A stretch of 64,000 nt of DNA from Eriocheir sinensis. Lineage: Eukaryota > Arthropoda > Malacostraca > Decapoda > Varunidae. Location of the stretch: contig NC_066549.1 of assembly GCF_024679095.1 (NCBI RefSeq), positions 6,916,920 through 6,980,919 of the forward strand. Direction: 5' to 3'. Below the pieces are notes generated by a model. It was not told where the DNA came from, searched no databases, and was given only the letters and a program-made list of their open reading frames with translations. Both the position numbers and the translations under genes were made by a program. This document shows positions 1 to 18,150 of this stretch, piece by piece (positions within the stretch are counted from its first letter, which is position 1; every line of letters begins with the position of its first letter).

Positions 1-1606
1 ACAGAACAGCATTACGATGACATTTGTGGAGGGGAGGAACGCAACAGAAAAGAGCGATGGACCTCATAAAGTAGAACGAACAGAGATAACAAAGGAGATT
101 CTGCCCGGCAATAAAACGAATGAAACTTTAGTAACAGAGAAAGAAGAAAGACTACCTTCACAGAACAGCATTACGATGACATTTGTGGAGGGGAGGAACG
201 CTACAGAAAAGAGCGATGGACCTCATAAAGTAGAACGAACAGAGAAAACAAAGGAGATTCTGCCCGGCAATAAAACGAATGAAGTTGTAGTAACAGAGAA
301 AGAAGAAAGACTACCTTCACAGGAAACCATTAAGGAGACTTCTCTCGAGACTAAGAATGTTACAGAAAATGTCGATGGACCTCTGATAACAGAACGAACA
401 GAGATAACAAAGGAGATTCTGCCCGGCAATAAAACGAATGAAGTTGTATTAACAGAGAAAGAAGAAAAACTTCCTTCACAGGAAACCATTAAGGAGACTT
501 CTCTTGAGACTAGGAATGTAACAGAAAATGGCGATGGACCTCTGATAACAGAACGAACAGAGATAACAAAGGAGATTCTGCCCGGCAATAAAACGAATGA
601 AACTTTAGTAACAGAGAAAGAAGAAAGACTACCTTCACAGGAAACCATTAAGGAGGCTTCTGTGGAGACTAAGAATGTTACCGAAAATGTCGATGGACCT
701 CTGATAACAGAACGAACAGAGATAACAAAGGATATTCTGCCCGGCAATAAAACGAATGAAGTTGTAGTAACAGAAAAAGAAGAAAAACTACCTTCACAGG
801 AAACCATTAAGGAGACTTCTCTCGAGACTAAGAATGTTACAGAAAATGGCGATGGACCTCTGATAACAGAACGAACAGAGATAACAAAGGAGATTCTGCC
901 CGGCAATAAAACGAATGGAACTTTAGTAACAGAGAAAGAAGAAAGACTACCTTCACAGGAAACCATTAAGGAGACTTCTGTGGAGACTAAGAATGTTACA
1001 GAAAATGTCGATGGACCTCTGATAACAGAACGAACAGAGATAACAAAGGAGATTCTGCCCGGCAATAAAACGAATGAAGTTGTAGTAACAGAAAAAGAAG
1101 AAAAACTACCTTCACAGGAAACCATTAAGGAGACTTCTCTCGAGACTAAGAATGTTACCGAAAATGGCGATGGACCTCTGATAACAGAACGAACAGAGAT
1201 AACAAAGGAGATCCTGCCCGGCAATAAAACGAATGAAGTTGTAGTAACAGAAAAAGAAGAAAAACTACCTTCACAGGAAACCATTAAGGAGGCTTCTGTG
1301 GAGACTAAGAATGTTACAGAAAATGTCGATGGACCTCTGATAACAGAACGAACAGAGATAACAAAGGAGATCCTGCCCGGCAATAAAACGAATGAAGTTG
1401 TAGTAACAGAAAAAGAAGAAAAACTACCTTCACAGGAAACCATTAAGGAGGCTTCTGTGGAGACTAAGAATGTTACCGAAAATGGCGATGGACCTCTGAT
1501 AACAGAACGAACAGAGATAACAAAGGAGATTCTGCCAGCCAATGAAACGAATGAAATCACAGTAACAGAGAAAGAAGAAAAACTACCTTCACGGGAAGCT
1601 GCTGTG
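1..1606 (+). repeat. 159-bp coding minisatellite, ten units
   Basis: Units of 159 bp (53 codons) repeat head to tail without breaking frame. The first two units carry the variant EKSDGPHKVER. The next eight alternate strictly between ENVDGP and ENGDGP, so the array has a two-unit (318-bp) higher-order period. The final unit is the most diverged (ILPANETNE), as expected at an array edge. Confidence 0.95.
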
Positions 1607-1744
1607 ACGCCACCGAAGGTTGTTAAAAAGCTTAGGAGAAGGAAAGCTTGTAGGTGTGACTCGTTCAGGACCCTTGCGGTGGTAACAGAAGAATTAGTTG
1701 CAAGAATTGCTGCTGTTGTATTGAAGGAAATGACAACAGAGTAG
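2..1744 (+). CDS. Thr/Glu-rich tandem-repeat protein, 3' part
   Basis: An uninterrupted reading frame is open to the left edge, so the true start lies outside the window; the Met at 17 is only the first in view. It codes ten copies of a 53-residue unit with the core TEITKEILPGNKTNE and TEKEEKLPSQ, followed by a unique basic tail with LRRRKACRC and a C-terminus in EMTTE. Each unit has one to two N-x-T sequons (NKT, NVT, NAT), which would be glycosylated if the protein is secreted; no signal peptide is visible because the 5' end is missing. The unit is rich in Glu, Thr and Lys with few aromatics, so it is likely extended or disordered. A canonical AATAAA follows 56 bases after the stop, which supports this strand over the long antisense frame (223-1845). 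I do not recognise the family and assign no function. Confidence 0.6.
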   Translation, partial: QNSITMTFVEGRNATEKSDGPHKVERTEITKEILPGNKTNETLVTEKEERLPSQNSITMTFVEGRNATEKSDGPHKVERTEKTKEILPGNKTNEVVVTEKEERLPSQETIKETSLETKNVTENVDGPLITERTEITKEILPGNKTNEVVLTEKEEKLPSQETIKETSLETRNVTENGDGPLITERTEITKEILPGNKTNETLVTEKEERLPSQETIKEASVETKNVTENVDGPLITERTEITKDILPGNKTNEVVVTEKEEKLPSQETIKETSLETKNVTENGDGPLITERTEITKEILPGNKTNGTLVTEKEERLPSQETIKETSVETKNVTENVDGPLITERTEITKEILPGNKTNEVVVTEKEEKLPSQETIKETSLETKNVTENGDGPLITERTEITKEILPGNKTNEVVVTEKEEKLPSQETIKEASVETKNVTENVDGPLITERTEITKEILPGNKTNEVVVTEKEEKLPSQETIKEASVETKNVTENGDGPLITERTEITKEILPANETNEITVTEKEEKLPSREAAVTPPKVVKKLRRRKACRCDSFRTLAVVTEELVARIAAVVLKEMTTE

Positions 1745-1799
1745 TGATAGTGTGTTGCTGTTTCTCTTATCAATTTCTTTGAAAAAAAATCATAATCAA

Positions 1800-1805
1800 A
1801 ATAAA
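1800..1805 (+). terminator. Poly(A) signal AATAAA of the repeat-protein gene
   Basis: AATAAA lies 56 bases after the TAG at 1742-1744, in an A-rich 3' flank. Confidence 0.6.
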
Positions 1806-2165
1806 TATTGAAGTTGGGAGACCGTGAACCATTCAAATACGTCACTTATGAACACGGTGATTGCGGCCCCGGTTTAGATTCGAGAGAGTTATGTTTATTT
1901 TAAGACTGTACACACACAATGCCGGTTTGTCTCCGGCCCTGAGTATTGCAGCATTTAGTGGCATCCTTAGTTAACAGTTTACCACAGTTTACCTTCCGCA
2001 GGTTTCCCCAGTGAGCACTGAGGCCACGCGCAGCTATTGCGGAGACCCCAACTTTACCTCTTACCTATGTAGTTACCGCAGCACCCAGATTCAAGGAGCC
2101 GTTATTTAAGGCACTTTTTTCCTTTTTTTTTTACCTAAAGTGATAAAATAAGAAACTGTCGCAAG
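1806..2165. other. Non-coding stretch with a degraded SINE-like piece
   Basis: No gene is visible. A piece near 2010-2085 resembles the 3' body of the SINE at 17763-18150 (shared GCCACGCGCAGCT and AACTTTACC stretches), so it is probably an old SINE remnant. The segmental duplication that carries lipase 1 begins near 2105. Confidence 0.4.
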
Positions 2166-2481
2166 TCACAACGTGGTACATACTAGTTGAATATGACTGC
2201 ACTTAAGTACACGTCTACAAACATCATTATAGTCTGCCCTCCCGTCGAGCCACCCCGGCAGGCCGCGGCGCGCACTCACCTCGATGATGGAGCAGGCGTC
2301 GGTGTGGATCACTTGCACGAACTCAGCATCGGACGCGTCGAGGCGGAAGTCCGAGGTGACGTTGTGGAAGAGCGGTCCCGCGGGGTCCAGACCTGCGGCC
2401 ATACCCAGGGTGGGGGTCAGGGGCGAGTAATGATAATGATACTAACAACAATAGCAGCAACAACAACAACAATTGAATTGA

Positions 2482-2823
2482 TAGGCGGTGGCTGAGTGGT
2501 AGCGTACTGGGCCCACATTCACCACGTGATGGACGAAGCGAGTTCGAATCCCCACGCTACCACCTCGGATTTTTTAGTCACCGCCGAGTGGCTTAAAACT
2601 ACCCACATGCTGTCCTGAAGACCACCCATCAACCCGGACTCTAGAGGAAACCGTCCAAGTGAATCAAGAACGAGTTTCGGGGGGCAGCATGAGCCAAGAG
2701 AAGATGGCGCCACTATAAACACTTGCCTGTGCCATGACGGGCTGGAGCCGAACACCATCCAGGCCCCTCAAAAAAGCCTACCGGTGCTATAGGTGTAGAC
2801 GTAAAAAAAAAAAAAAAAAAAAA
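2482..2823 (+). mobile_element. tRNA-derived SINE with poly(A) tail
   Basis: The head has polymerase III boxes (A box TGGCTGAGTGGTA, B box GAGTTCGAATCCCC), followed by a tRNA-unrelated body and an A tail at 2801-2823. It sits in intron 5 of lipase 1, opposite in orientation; the matching intron of lipase 2 (12811-12960) lacks it. The last part of its body (from CCAAGAGAAGATGGCG) recurs at 45150-45268. Confidence 0.85.
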
Positions 2824-3462
2824 CAGCCACAGCAATAACAACAATAACAGCTACAACATTATATCTTTATCTATCTATGTATCTATCTCCTGACGAAGGT
2901 ATTAACGAGGCCACACTTGCCCGTGATATATTGGAGGCGGAAGCCTTGAAGGTGCTGACCAATGGCCCCGGACACATGAGCCCCAAGGGAGTGACCTGTT
3001 ACCTGTACCAGCGTCGTGTCCAGCCCCGCCTCCTCCTGCAGCCACTCCAGCAGGCGGGCCGTGCGCTCCCCGACCTACACGACAGAACAGAGGACTCGTA
3101 TATTTAATACCTCACAAAGAGCACGGCCGTAGCCACCACATTAATCGACTCTTTGGGAGCCGTTGCAAAAGTTAATATTTACACCTTGGATGGACAGACA
3201 AAATTGTATCACAGTCCAGGAACACACTGTCGCCCCGCTTCTGGTCCAATCGTGAGGCAGTTCTCGCAGACGTCACACGGTTCCACTGCTATGACTTGTT
3301 TTCGCTACCTTTTACTTGCATTATATTTGTCACACATGAGTTATCCCTTTACTTTTAGTTGTTGTTGTTTTCATGAGAACCCTGGAGCCTAGATTTAGGT
3401 CAATAGAATCAGATGAGAACAGTGTGACGTCATCATGGTGTGCGTGGAACGACTTTGTATTC

Positions 3463-3840
3463 TTATAGTATTTCCACGAGGAACTGGCGGGTGGGGTAGT
3501 GGCGGCTGCGGGGTCAGCTAGCTAAGATTGTTTCGTTTTTAGGTTAATAACAAATATTCTGTATCAATACCACGACACTTGACAACGTTGTATTCCAACC
3601 TTGTCAAGTGTCGTGGTATTTATACAGAATCTTTGTTATTATCCCAAAAACGAAACAATCTTAACACTGTATGACCTTATTGGATTATCCAATTATTTAA
3701 TTACATTCATTTAAAGGTAGTAAATAGCTGACATATGAGAGGAAGCGAGAGGTGTTGAGAGTGTGTGGCAAGGTGCGGCGCTTAGTTGACCCCGCAGCCG
3801 CCACTTCCCCACCCGCCAGTTTCTCGTGGAAATACTATAG
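3463..3840. mobile_element. Foldback element FB1
   Basis: Outer arms 3463-3521 and 3783-3840 are inverted copies, as are inner arms 3523-3585 and 3601-3663; together they would fold into a long hairpin with a short loop. The unpaired part at 3664-3782 contains a piece (CATATGAGAGGAAG with a reversed TGCCACACA) shared with FB2 at 20844-21015. It lies in intron 4 of lipase 1 and is missing from lipase 2. Confidence 0.75.
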
Positions 3841-5377
3841 CCTGTGGTTGTACCATCAAGAGGAACTTAATAACGCCGTATACAACAGCGTGCTACAGAC
3901 GAAGACGTAACTAAGAAATATTTTTGTGTGCTGCAAAGTAGAAAGGAATCAAACACTCGTGCTTCAAGAGTGAGAGGGATTGAAATAGCAACCCAAAAAA
4001 CGTTCAGGCGATTTGCCATGATGAGAAGTAACCAATAATCGTGCGGCAAAGACGACAAAGGAGAGGAAAAGAGGGAGTAAGAAAGAAGCAAAAGGCGGAT
4101 AAACAGACACTGAGAGACTGAGGGAGACAATATGAAAAAAGAAAGAACAGGAAAAAAATAAAAGAAGAAAAAGTCCAACAGACAGTAAATTAAAAACCGA
4201 GAGACAATCGTAGGGAATGGATTTGCATGTTATCAGTGTTACTAAGTTTTAAAAGTTGGCCACGCACCACCTGAGTGTTCTGCACGGCCCCGGGGTACCA
4301 GGGACCCTCGGCAAGGCTCTCCCAGTCAACGGAGATGACGTTGTAGGGGCTGTAACTCAGCAGCTCTGGAAGGAGACCAAAAACAGCGCACTCTAATAAA
4401 ACAGTAATGGTAGTAATAGTAGTAGTAGTAGTAGTATAAGTAGTAGTAGTAGTAGTTGGAGGAGGAGGAGGAGGAGGAAGGGAGGAGGAGGAGGGGAGGA
4501 GGAGGAGGAGGAGGAGGGGCGGGGGTATCGCCACTTTGTCACGCGCCCTTTCTATTAGTACTCGTGAGAGGTTAGAAAAAAATAAGCTGAGCCGAGGTTT
4601 CAAAACGAGCTGCCGTCAGTGTGGAGAATCTCTTACAATCTCTGACGGTAGTTCATTTTCATGCCTCATTTCACTTTTCAAGAGCAGGTTGATTCTTAGC
4701 CTTATAACAGAACCATTTGAAAAGATGCGTTCGAATTGGCGAGTATCCCCTACTTATCACGGGCGGACGCACGCACGCACGCACCTGTCTTGGCCGTGCG
4801 GGACCATCCGGTGAAGCCGCTGGAGGTGTAGCCGTGGATGAGCAGCGCCGTGGGGTCGGAGGGCGTGAGGGGCGCGGCGGCCAGGTTGTCGGCGTCCCCG
4901 AGCAGCAGCGTGTGGAACTGCAAGTCGCCGGGGTTACTCCTGCCGGGGAGTGGCGGAACACCTGTTAGCGCTCCTTATAAAGTTTCCTTCATGACACGCC
5001 ACAGACTTAACGGACCAGCAGCGGGAGTACTTTCATAACACCTAATAGAACAACAGCAGGAGTACTGCCATAGTATCTGTCATTATTTGAGTCGCTTTAA
5101 TTTTACGATGCCAAAGATCTAAGCAAATTTAAAAGACGTTACTGGATGCTTCAGGAAAGAAATAATGATAGTGATTACAAATATTATTATGACGGTTTCA
5201 AATTGCCTGTCCAGATGCCTTGATGTGTGAATTGACAATATATGAAATGATTGAAGCTGTAGTAAAGCGAAAAATAAAGGCTCACCTGGTCCACAGCAGG
5301 AAGTTCACGTCGTCTGCCCTGGCGCCGGCCACCACCTGGACGGCGACTGTCACGGCAAGACAACAAGAGTTAGCTAA

Positions 5378-5600
5378 GGGCCGTTTCACTAAACATTTCG
5401 TCGGCCAAGTTCACCTATTTGACAAGGCTGTCGTAGTAGTTTTGAGCATTTCCAGGACTAGTTTTTATGACCCTGGTGGTAGTTTGACCCTTCCTCTGTG
5501 CCATGAACCTGAAGAAACTCTTATTAGAACCCGATTGATCGCCTCTTTGACCTTTAGCAATAGCTGATATGAGAACCAAGAGTGTCTTATAATACCGCCC
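5378..5600 (+). repeat. Unclassified ~200-bp interspersed repeat, copy a
   Basis: It shares its order of motifs (TTTGACAAGGCT, GTATTTCC, TTTTATGACCCTGGTGG, AGAACCCGA) with copies at 13166, 19233 and 20441. It lies in intron 1 of lipase 1 and is not at the matching place in lipase 2. No terminal repeats, coding capacity or polymerase III boxes were found. Confidence 0.7.
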
Positions 5601-5886
5601 CTTGACACACACAGACTGCAGGAACTCTGACTTCACGTCGTCTGTAGTGCGCTTATCACGGCACATTCAGACGGAGCAGGAGTCGAACACACATCCTAGG
5701 CCAATGCTCGACAGTTATATATACGCCATATTAGGGTTGACTGATTAACTGATTGATTGGGGTGTACATTCATGGCACAACAACTATGAATATATTATTG
5801 TGTCATATGGTGCCAAGTCCCTGCTCGCCCACCTCCACCCAAAAAAAAAAGGAATAACAGAACATTACAATAAAGTGCAGGTAAAG

Positions 5887-5888
<2 letters not shown>

Positions 5889-5967
<79 letters not shown>
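5889..5967 (+). repeat. (TG)n microsatellite
   Basis: About 39 uninterrupted TG units in intron 1 of lipase 1. Confidence 0.98.
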
Positions 5968-5969
<2 letters not shown>

Positions 5970-6954
5970 CCCTTCATCACTGATACAAGACGCTCTGAGC
6001 CATTTAGTAACAGGAGACGAAGGCAAAATACAATATATGGATAAATACTAACAAAAAGAAATGTGGAAAAACTGAATGATCGATTGCTTCTTTAACTGAT
6101 TTGATGAAACGAGGAGACCAGTTTTTTTAGGGATTTGACGCCCCTCCCCCATTGTAAGATATGTGAGAAAAACTGAAACAAAAGAAAATAAAAACACCTG
6201 GAAACAATTGACGGATTGAGAGCTTTTTTTTAACTGACTGGTTGAAGCGATGAGACCTGTTTTTTACGCTTCGATTATCCCCCACACACACACCCGCGGT
6301 AAGATATGGGTGATAACTAAAACAAAAACAAAAAAAAACTTCTTGAAATTTCGACCGATTTACACCTTTTTTTTCTACTGATAGGATGAAACATTCCCCA
6401 ATTTGTTCTTCTGTCCCTCCTTCCCTACCCTACATCTCTCTTTTTTTTTTACAGCAAAGGAGACAGCACAAGGGCACAAAAAAATAGGAAACAACAATAA
6501 AAAAAAAAGACCGCTACTCGCTGCTCCTGTAAAGAATCCTAAGAGGTGCCCTTAAGATGTAGTCCCCCCTTTCTTTCCCCCTTTCCTCCCTTACCTCATG
6601 TCCTCAAGTCCCCTTTTCTTCCCCTTCTTCCCTCTCCACCTCAGTCATTACCCCCGATACCCCTTTCAGTTTTTTCCCTTGTGAGGACTCAGCGAATCGG
6701 CCCTCACCTAAGACAGAGAGAAGCATGATGAAGAGGGTGTTCGGGTGTTCTTGTAGACTAGCTGGCGACCTCTCGACACGGCCAGTTTGGTGACTCCCGC
6801 GCCGGTTCCTCAGTCACTCAGTGCTGGAACCCTGCCCCGCCACCGCCGCCTTTAAGCTGCTTGACCGCTGGGAACCTCGTCACCTGCATGGGCGAGGAAA
6901 ACCCGAAATTAAATAAAAAAGATAATTTGCTTTCGGAGATAAGAAGTTCCTGGT

Positions 6955-7430
6955 TTTGTTTCGTTTGGTTTAATTTCGTTTTGTATCGTTTTGTTTTCTC
7001 CTTTTTTTATCTCTCTCTCTTATCGTATCGCATTCTTGTTGTTGTTGTTGTTGATGATGATGATCTTTTTTCTCGTTTTTTTTTTGTCCCACTTTGTCTC
7101 TGCTCTTTTTTCTCCTTTTATCTTTTTCCTTGTCCTCTCTCTTCCTTCTCTTTCCTCTTCTTCCCTTCCCTCTTATTGTCTACTCTCTCACCTTCTTCCT
7201 TGCCGTTCTTCATGTTTCCTCTCTCCCCTTCCCTCTTTTCCCCTACCCTTTCTCCCTTCTCTCCTTTCCCCCTCAGTTCCCTCTTCTCCCCTTCCCCCTC
7301 TCCCTTACATTCCTTCCCATCTTCTTTTCTCTTTCACCCTTCTATCTATCAACCCTCCAACTTCCCCCTATCCTCCTCCTCACCTCCTTATCCTCCTCCT
7401 CACCTCCTTCTCCTCCTCCTCACCTCACAG
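6955..7430 (+). repeat. Pyrimidine-rich tract upstream of lipase 1
   Basis: About 470 bp, almost all C and T on the plus strand. The open frames across it are low-complexity artefacts. A weaker CT-rich stretch lies at 17225-17390 upstream of lipase 2. Confidence 0.85.
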
Positions 7431-7675
7431 CTGCATTGAGGACCACCAGCGACATTAAGTAACGGTGACATTTAGTTTAGTTCTCTCAAAACAAGTCCAC
7501 AGGTTTCCACAGCTACTTGAAGGTCACGCACACGATAATAAAAAACGTAAACAAGTTATATGTATTCCTTATCGCTATCGGGAGCACCGCGAAACTAATC
7601 TAAACTGCAGTCCTGAAAAATGTTAAGAAAAAAAAACTTACCCTTGTCCCACACCTGATCTTTTTTTTCTTTTTT

Positions 7676-7850
7676 AAGGGTCAATGCGACGGAGATGATC
7701 ACAGCAACCACGCGCAGCTGTACCGTGTGCCCACAACTTTACCTTCACCTCTCAGGATGGTCGCGCGTCTTGCGGAAAGGAAATATATATGTTGAATGTT
7801 TAGTCCCGGTTGGGTTATAGCTAAGGAAATGTGGCAGTCACGGGGAGAAG
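7676..7850 (+). mobile_element. SINE fragment (3' body)
   Basis: It matches the body of the SINE at 17763-18150 (GGGTCAATG, ACCACGCGCAGCTGT, GTCTTGCGGAAAGGAAAT, TTTAGTCCCGG). The tRNA-like head is missing. It interrupts the homology between the upstream flanks of lipases 1 and 2. Confidence 0.7.
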
Positions 7851-7904
7851 CGGATACCCAGGGCGTGAGCTCATGAGGCGAAAATACTTCTCTTCTGGCG
7901 ACTG

Positions 7905-7985
7905 TTTACCTTTGTCTGTCGTAGGAACAGTGAATAGCGGGATTTTTTTTTTTTTTTTTTTACACTTTTTTTGCCCTTGAGATGT

Positions 7986-8019
<34 letters not shown>

Positions 8020-8021
8020 CT
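7905..8021 (+). repeat. SINE-like tail with poly(T)/poly(A)
   Basis: The pattern GGAACAGTGAATAGCGGG, a T run, GCCCTTGAG and an A run recurs at 24355-24464 and 46690-46768, and loosely at 27140-27190. It looks like the 3' end of a SINE family. Confidence 0.55.
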
Positions 8022-8921
8022 GCGGTAGTATTCTGAGTGGGAAAATATGCTTAAACTCAATGGGCCTCGTTGATGATAATTTGGAGTCTGCACATGTTTG
8101 TCTCCATGATAACAGTGTCCGGAGTTAAACACTGAATCTATTAATGTTTTCTTTTTTTTTCTGTGAATACATTAGCGCTGCAGCTGGGAGAAATCACAAT
8201 TTTCTTTCCAGTCTGGCGGTCTCTGTGATGTTGCTGGCGATACATTTTTACAAGTCTGTAATTTACTTTTCTAAAATGCAAACCCTTGTGGATAAGTGTT
8301 TCCAATATTTAATGTGGCATACACCTGATTGTACATGTAATAAGTAGCATGAATTGACTTTCAACTTTATTTATTCCGTTAAAGTCGAAAAAGCAACACA
8401 TTCCACGAACCACATTCCTGACATGTATCAGTCATTACATAAACCTTTGAGGCAAGATATCGTTGGTAACAGTGTACGTCAAATCCATTGGCAGCGATAC
8501 ATCGAATATATGATTATACTAATTCGGTTTTGTGTTCCTACACGATACCAGGTACAACAAATAATTAATCATTCAACATGTGATGTATATTTCCATTGGA
8601 GAGATTTCCAATATCCCATCCACAGCAACGGCTCTTGTATATTTCGGAACACACGACAGTCTGCAATAATTCAATTAGTAATTATTCAAAATTTCAAATA
8701 ATGTGACGACCTCATGCCTCGTGCTCAGGTCACAACCGGCAACATGAAACTATTTCCTATTTGCAGTTTTCCATATATTCGCTACAACGAGACGGGCGAC
8801 AACGTTTTTGTCGATCTCCGTCGATTTGTTGGTTTCTGTCCGTTTTGGAAATATACTAAAAACGGATTTACATGTCACCAAGTACGTACATTTGAGAGCA
8901 TCCTCAGCTGAATATCCTGAA
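8022..8921. other. No recognisable gene
   Basis: Two open frames (8354-8701 and 8714-8911, plus strand) give AT-rich peptides without family motifs. I see no splice-consistent gene and treat the stretch as non-coding or old repeat. Confidence 0.4.
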
Positions 8922-9180
8922 CTGACCAATCAAAGACCTCCCGGTAAACTACAGACTCTTCACTAAGATCATAAGAAACAGAATATATGCAGCATTAGAC
9001 CCAACCCAGCTTTAAAAAAACAGGACTTCGTAGTGAACACTTAGATAACGACATCCACGCCATGAGCCAAGTTTCCGACATATCAGCAGAGTACAGTAGA
9101 CCGCTATGTATCATGACTCCTTAGATTGTGAAAAGGCATTTGACTCGACTAAATCTTCAGCAGTTATGCAAGCGCTCAGC
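8922..9180 (+). pseudogene. RTE-like LINE reverse transcriptase fragment
   Basis: Translation in shifting frames gives NYRLFTKIIRNRIYAALD, an SAEYSRPLCI-like piece, then DCEKAFDSTKSSAVMQAL. This is the fingers-palm order of non-LTR reverse transcriptases, where the last piece corresponds to the xDYEKAFDSV motif A. Several stops make it a relic. A GA microsatellite follows directly. Confidence 0.7.
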
Positions 9181-9312
<132 letters not shown>

Positions 9313-9716
9313 CCTTAAACTATAATAAGAGCGAGATAGTTCCAATTCAGAAATGCTTTGTTCCAGACCCATTCTGCTTTTCTTGATAACACGTGTTGCC
9401 GAGGGAGGGGCCTCACAAAGCTGGGCTGATCCGAAAGGCAAATGATGATCCAAAGCCTTCGTTCCTTGGTCCGTGTATTCACTTTACTCAACAAAACCTA
9501 ACGTGAACAAAACTTGTGGACTCCCTGCAGTGTTTCCTGAAGATAACTGTTACTGTACAGCGACACACATCCAGCAAATTTGTCGATTCAAAAAAGGTAG
9601 ATGACGTGATTGTATGAAAATGTTATCACCTATTTGATCATTACCTTCCCACGTGCCCCTCTGAGTAATGCTGCGTACCCCGGGGGCGGGCACACCCCAC
9701 TTAGCACGCCACTGGT

Positions 9717-16525
<6,809 letters not shown>

Positions 16526-16690
16526 AGCGAGAAGGGTGTTGGGGTGTTATTGGCAGACTGGCGGGCGACCTTTCAGCACGGCCCGTTTGGTGACTCCCGC
16601 GCCGGTTCTTCAGTCAGGCAGTCTCGAACCCCGCCCCGCCACCGCCGCCTTTAAGCTGTTGGGCCGCTGGGAACCTCGTCACCTGCATGC
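16526..16690 (-). promoter_or_regulatory. Conserved GC-rich 5' flank of lipases 1 and 2
   Basis: Read on the minus strand, CTTAAAGGCGGCGGTGGCGG lies roughly 120-130 bases before the ATG. It is conserved at 6727-6890 before lipase 1 although the flanks further out diverge. CTTAAAGG could act as a weak TATA-like element; this is inference. Confidence 0.35.
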
Positions 16691-17762
16691 TTAAGGAAAA
16701 CCCGAAAAAAATAAGCCAGATAATTCGCGTTCACGGCCTAAATATTAACTCCTTTTAAAATCGAATCGATCGTTATTTCGTTGCGCCAGGAGTAAACTGA
16801 ATACCGAAGTGCTTGCATCTGCTCTGCGGGCACCAAGTGACTATCGAGCAGATTAAATCACAGAGCGGGCAACCTCGTAATGAGCCAATACGCTTTCTGT
16901 TGCCTACATCTCCGTGTTTCCATGTTTCCTTCCCGCAGCTGCTCTGAGGACCAAGTGCCTGTGAACCTTTTAAGTAACGGCGGCATTTGGTTTAGTTCTC
17001 TCAAAACAAGTCCATAGGTTCCCACGACTACTTGAAGGTCACGCACACGATAAAAACGTCAACAGGTTACATTTATTCATTATTGCTGTCACAAATACCG
17101 CGAAGCTAATCTAAACTGCAGTCTTGAAAAATGCTGGGAAAAAATACTTTGCATGTATTCCACGTCTGATTTTTAAACGTTGTGTTAGTCTTCGTCAACA
17201 ATATTATGGCTGATTGATTGTCTATTTTGACGTTTTTCTCCAACTCTCTCCCTTTGTCTCCTGCTTCTTTCCTTGTCCCTCCTCCTCTCCTTTCCCCTTC
17301 TCTTCCCCCTTTTCCCCTACTCCCTCTCTCCTTTACTGTCGTTCTCCGCGTCTTCTCTTCTCTCTCCTTTTGGTTTGGTTAATTTTTTATATCATTTTTT
17401 TTTACGACTGAGTTTGTAATATGTCGACTTAACCCTGAAAATCCATCACTTCTAATTAACTCCGTCCCGAGAATGGAAGTAAAAAGCCACAGAACTTAAT
17501 AAATACTAATACGACGTTTAAAAAATCTGTCACCACTCTAAGATGTGAATTTTTTCAGTAAATTAGCATGGCACGATAACTGCCATTCGTTCGCCTTCCT
17601 TCGTGAAGATCCTGATATCTAATCGAGGTCACATACCTGCCCCAGTAAGTCTTCAGGTGCACCGCTACCACTGCATAACTTACCTGTTTTAAATTCTCAG
17701 GTTCACGACAAGAACAGGTGTGTAGATAAAGAAGTCTTCAGTCAAGGACGAAGTTTAGATAA

Positions 17763-18150
17763 CGCCTCCGTGGCACAGCGGTTAGCCTGCCTAGCTACGT
17801 ATCCGCGGGCTCTGGTTCGAATCTCGACCTGACCAGTCAATGTGCAGCTCACCCAGCTGTTCATCCTCCCTTTCGGGCCGGTCGATCAATGGGTACTACC
17901 TGGGGAAACCTGGCGAAGGTACACTGTGGTAACCCGGACGCACACTGCCCTGTGTGCCGGGGTGATGGGTTCTTACCCACCACAGGCTCAAGGGTCAATG
18001 CCAGAGGATGATCACCGCAACCACGCGCAGCTGTAGCGTGTGCCCACAACTTCACTTTTACCTTTTATGATGAACCGCACGTCTTGCGGAAAGGAAATGT
18101 ATTTGTTGTATGTTTAGTCCCGGGTGGGCACTTGCTAAGGAAATGAGGCA
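17763..18150 (+). mobile_element. tRNA-derived SINE
   Basis: The A box TGGCACAGCGGTTA and B box GGTTCGAATCT form a tRNA-like head. The body follows, ending near TTTAGTCCCGGGTGGGC and AAATGAGGCAGTCA. Related copies are at 7676-7850 and, reversed, at 47570-47800. Confidence 0.8.

Larger units (their letters stand above)
2280..6726 (-). pseudogene. Lipase 1: 3'-truncated tandem copy of a secreted lipase
   Basis: Six exons splice in phase: 6726-6708, 5346-5286, 4939-4785, 4365-4271, 3074-2921 and 2392-2280, giving 199 residues. The start is the ATG at 6726, coding MLLSVL and a hydrophobic signal peptide ending near GARA. Then follow the FLLWTRSNPGD strand typical of the pancreatic lipase family, the oxyanion-side LIHGYTSSG, the nucleophile elbow GHSLGAH and GLDPAGP with the catalytic Asp. 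Exons 7-9, which in lipase 2 carry HVDFYPN, the catalytic His (CSH) and the C-terminal cysteines, are not found down to the left edge. Without splicing, the frame would run past exon 6 to a stop at 2166. Intron 5 uses a GC donor (CGG|GCAAGT) where lipase 2 has GT. Either it is a truncated duplicate, or it splices to exons left of the window across the repeat-protein gene; I favour truncation. Confidence 0.75.
2105..7665 (-). repeat. Segmental duplication, copy 1 (lipase exons 1-6 plus upstream flank)
   Basis: Exons, introns and 5' flank match 12530-17140 in the same order and orientation. Shared landmarks are the ATAAGAAACTGTCGCAAG stretch at the left edge, the exon-flanking intron sequence, the GC-rich region around CTTAAAGG upstream of the ATG, and CTAATCTAAACTGCAGTC near the right edge. 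Copy 1 carries its own insertions: a SINE in intron 5, a foldback element in intron 4 and a 200-bp repeat plus a TG array in intron 1. Confidence 0.85.

Noticed and set aside
223..1845. 540-codon antisense open frame over the repeat gene
   Set aside because: It exists because the 159-bp unit happens to lack antisense stops. The plus strand has the poly(A) signal, the unique tail and the more protein-like composition.
6546..7462. Overlapping open frames rich in Ser, Pro, Leu and Phe
   Set aside because: Translation of a pyrimidine tract in three frames at once, not a gene.
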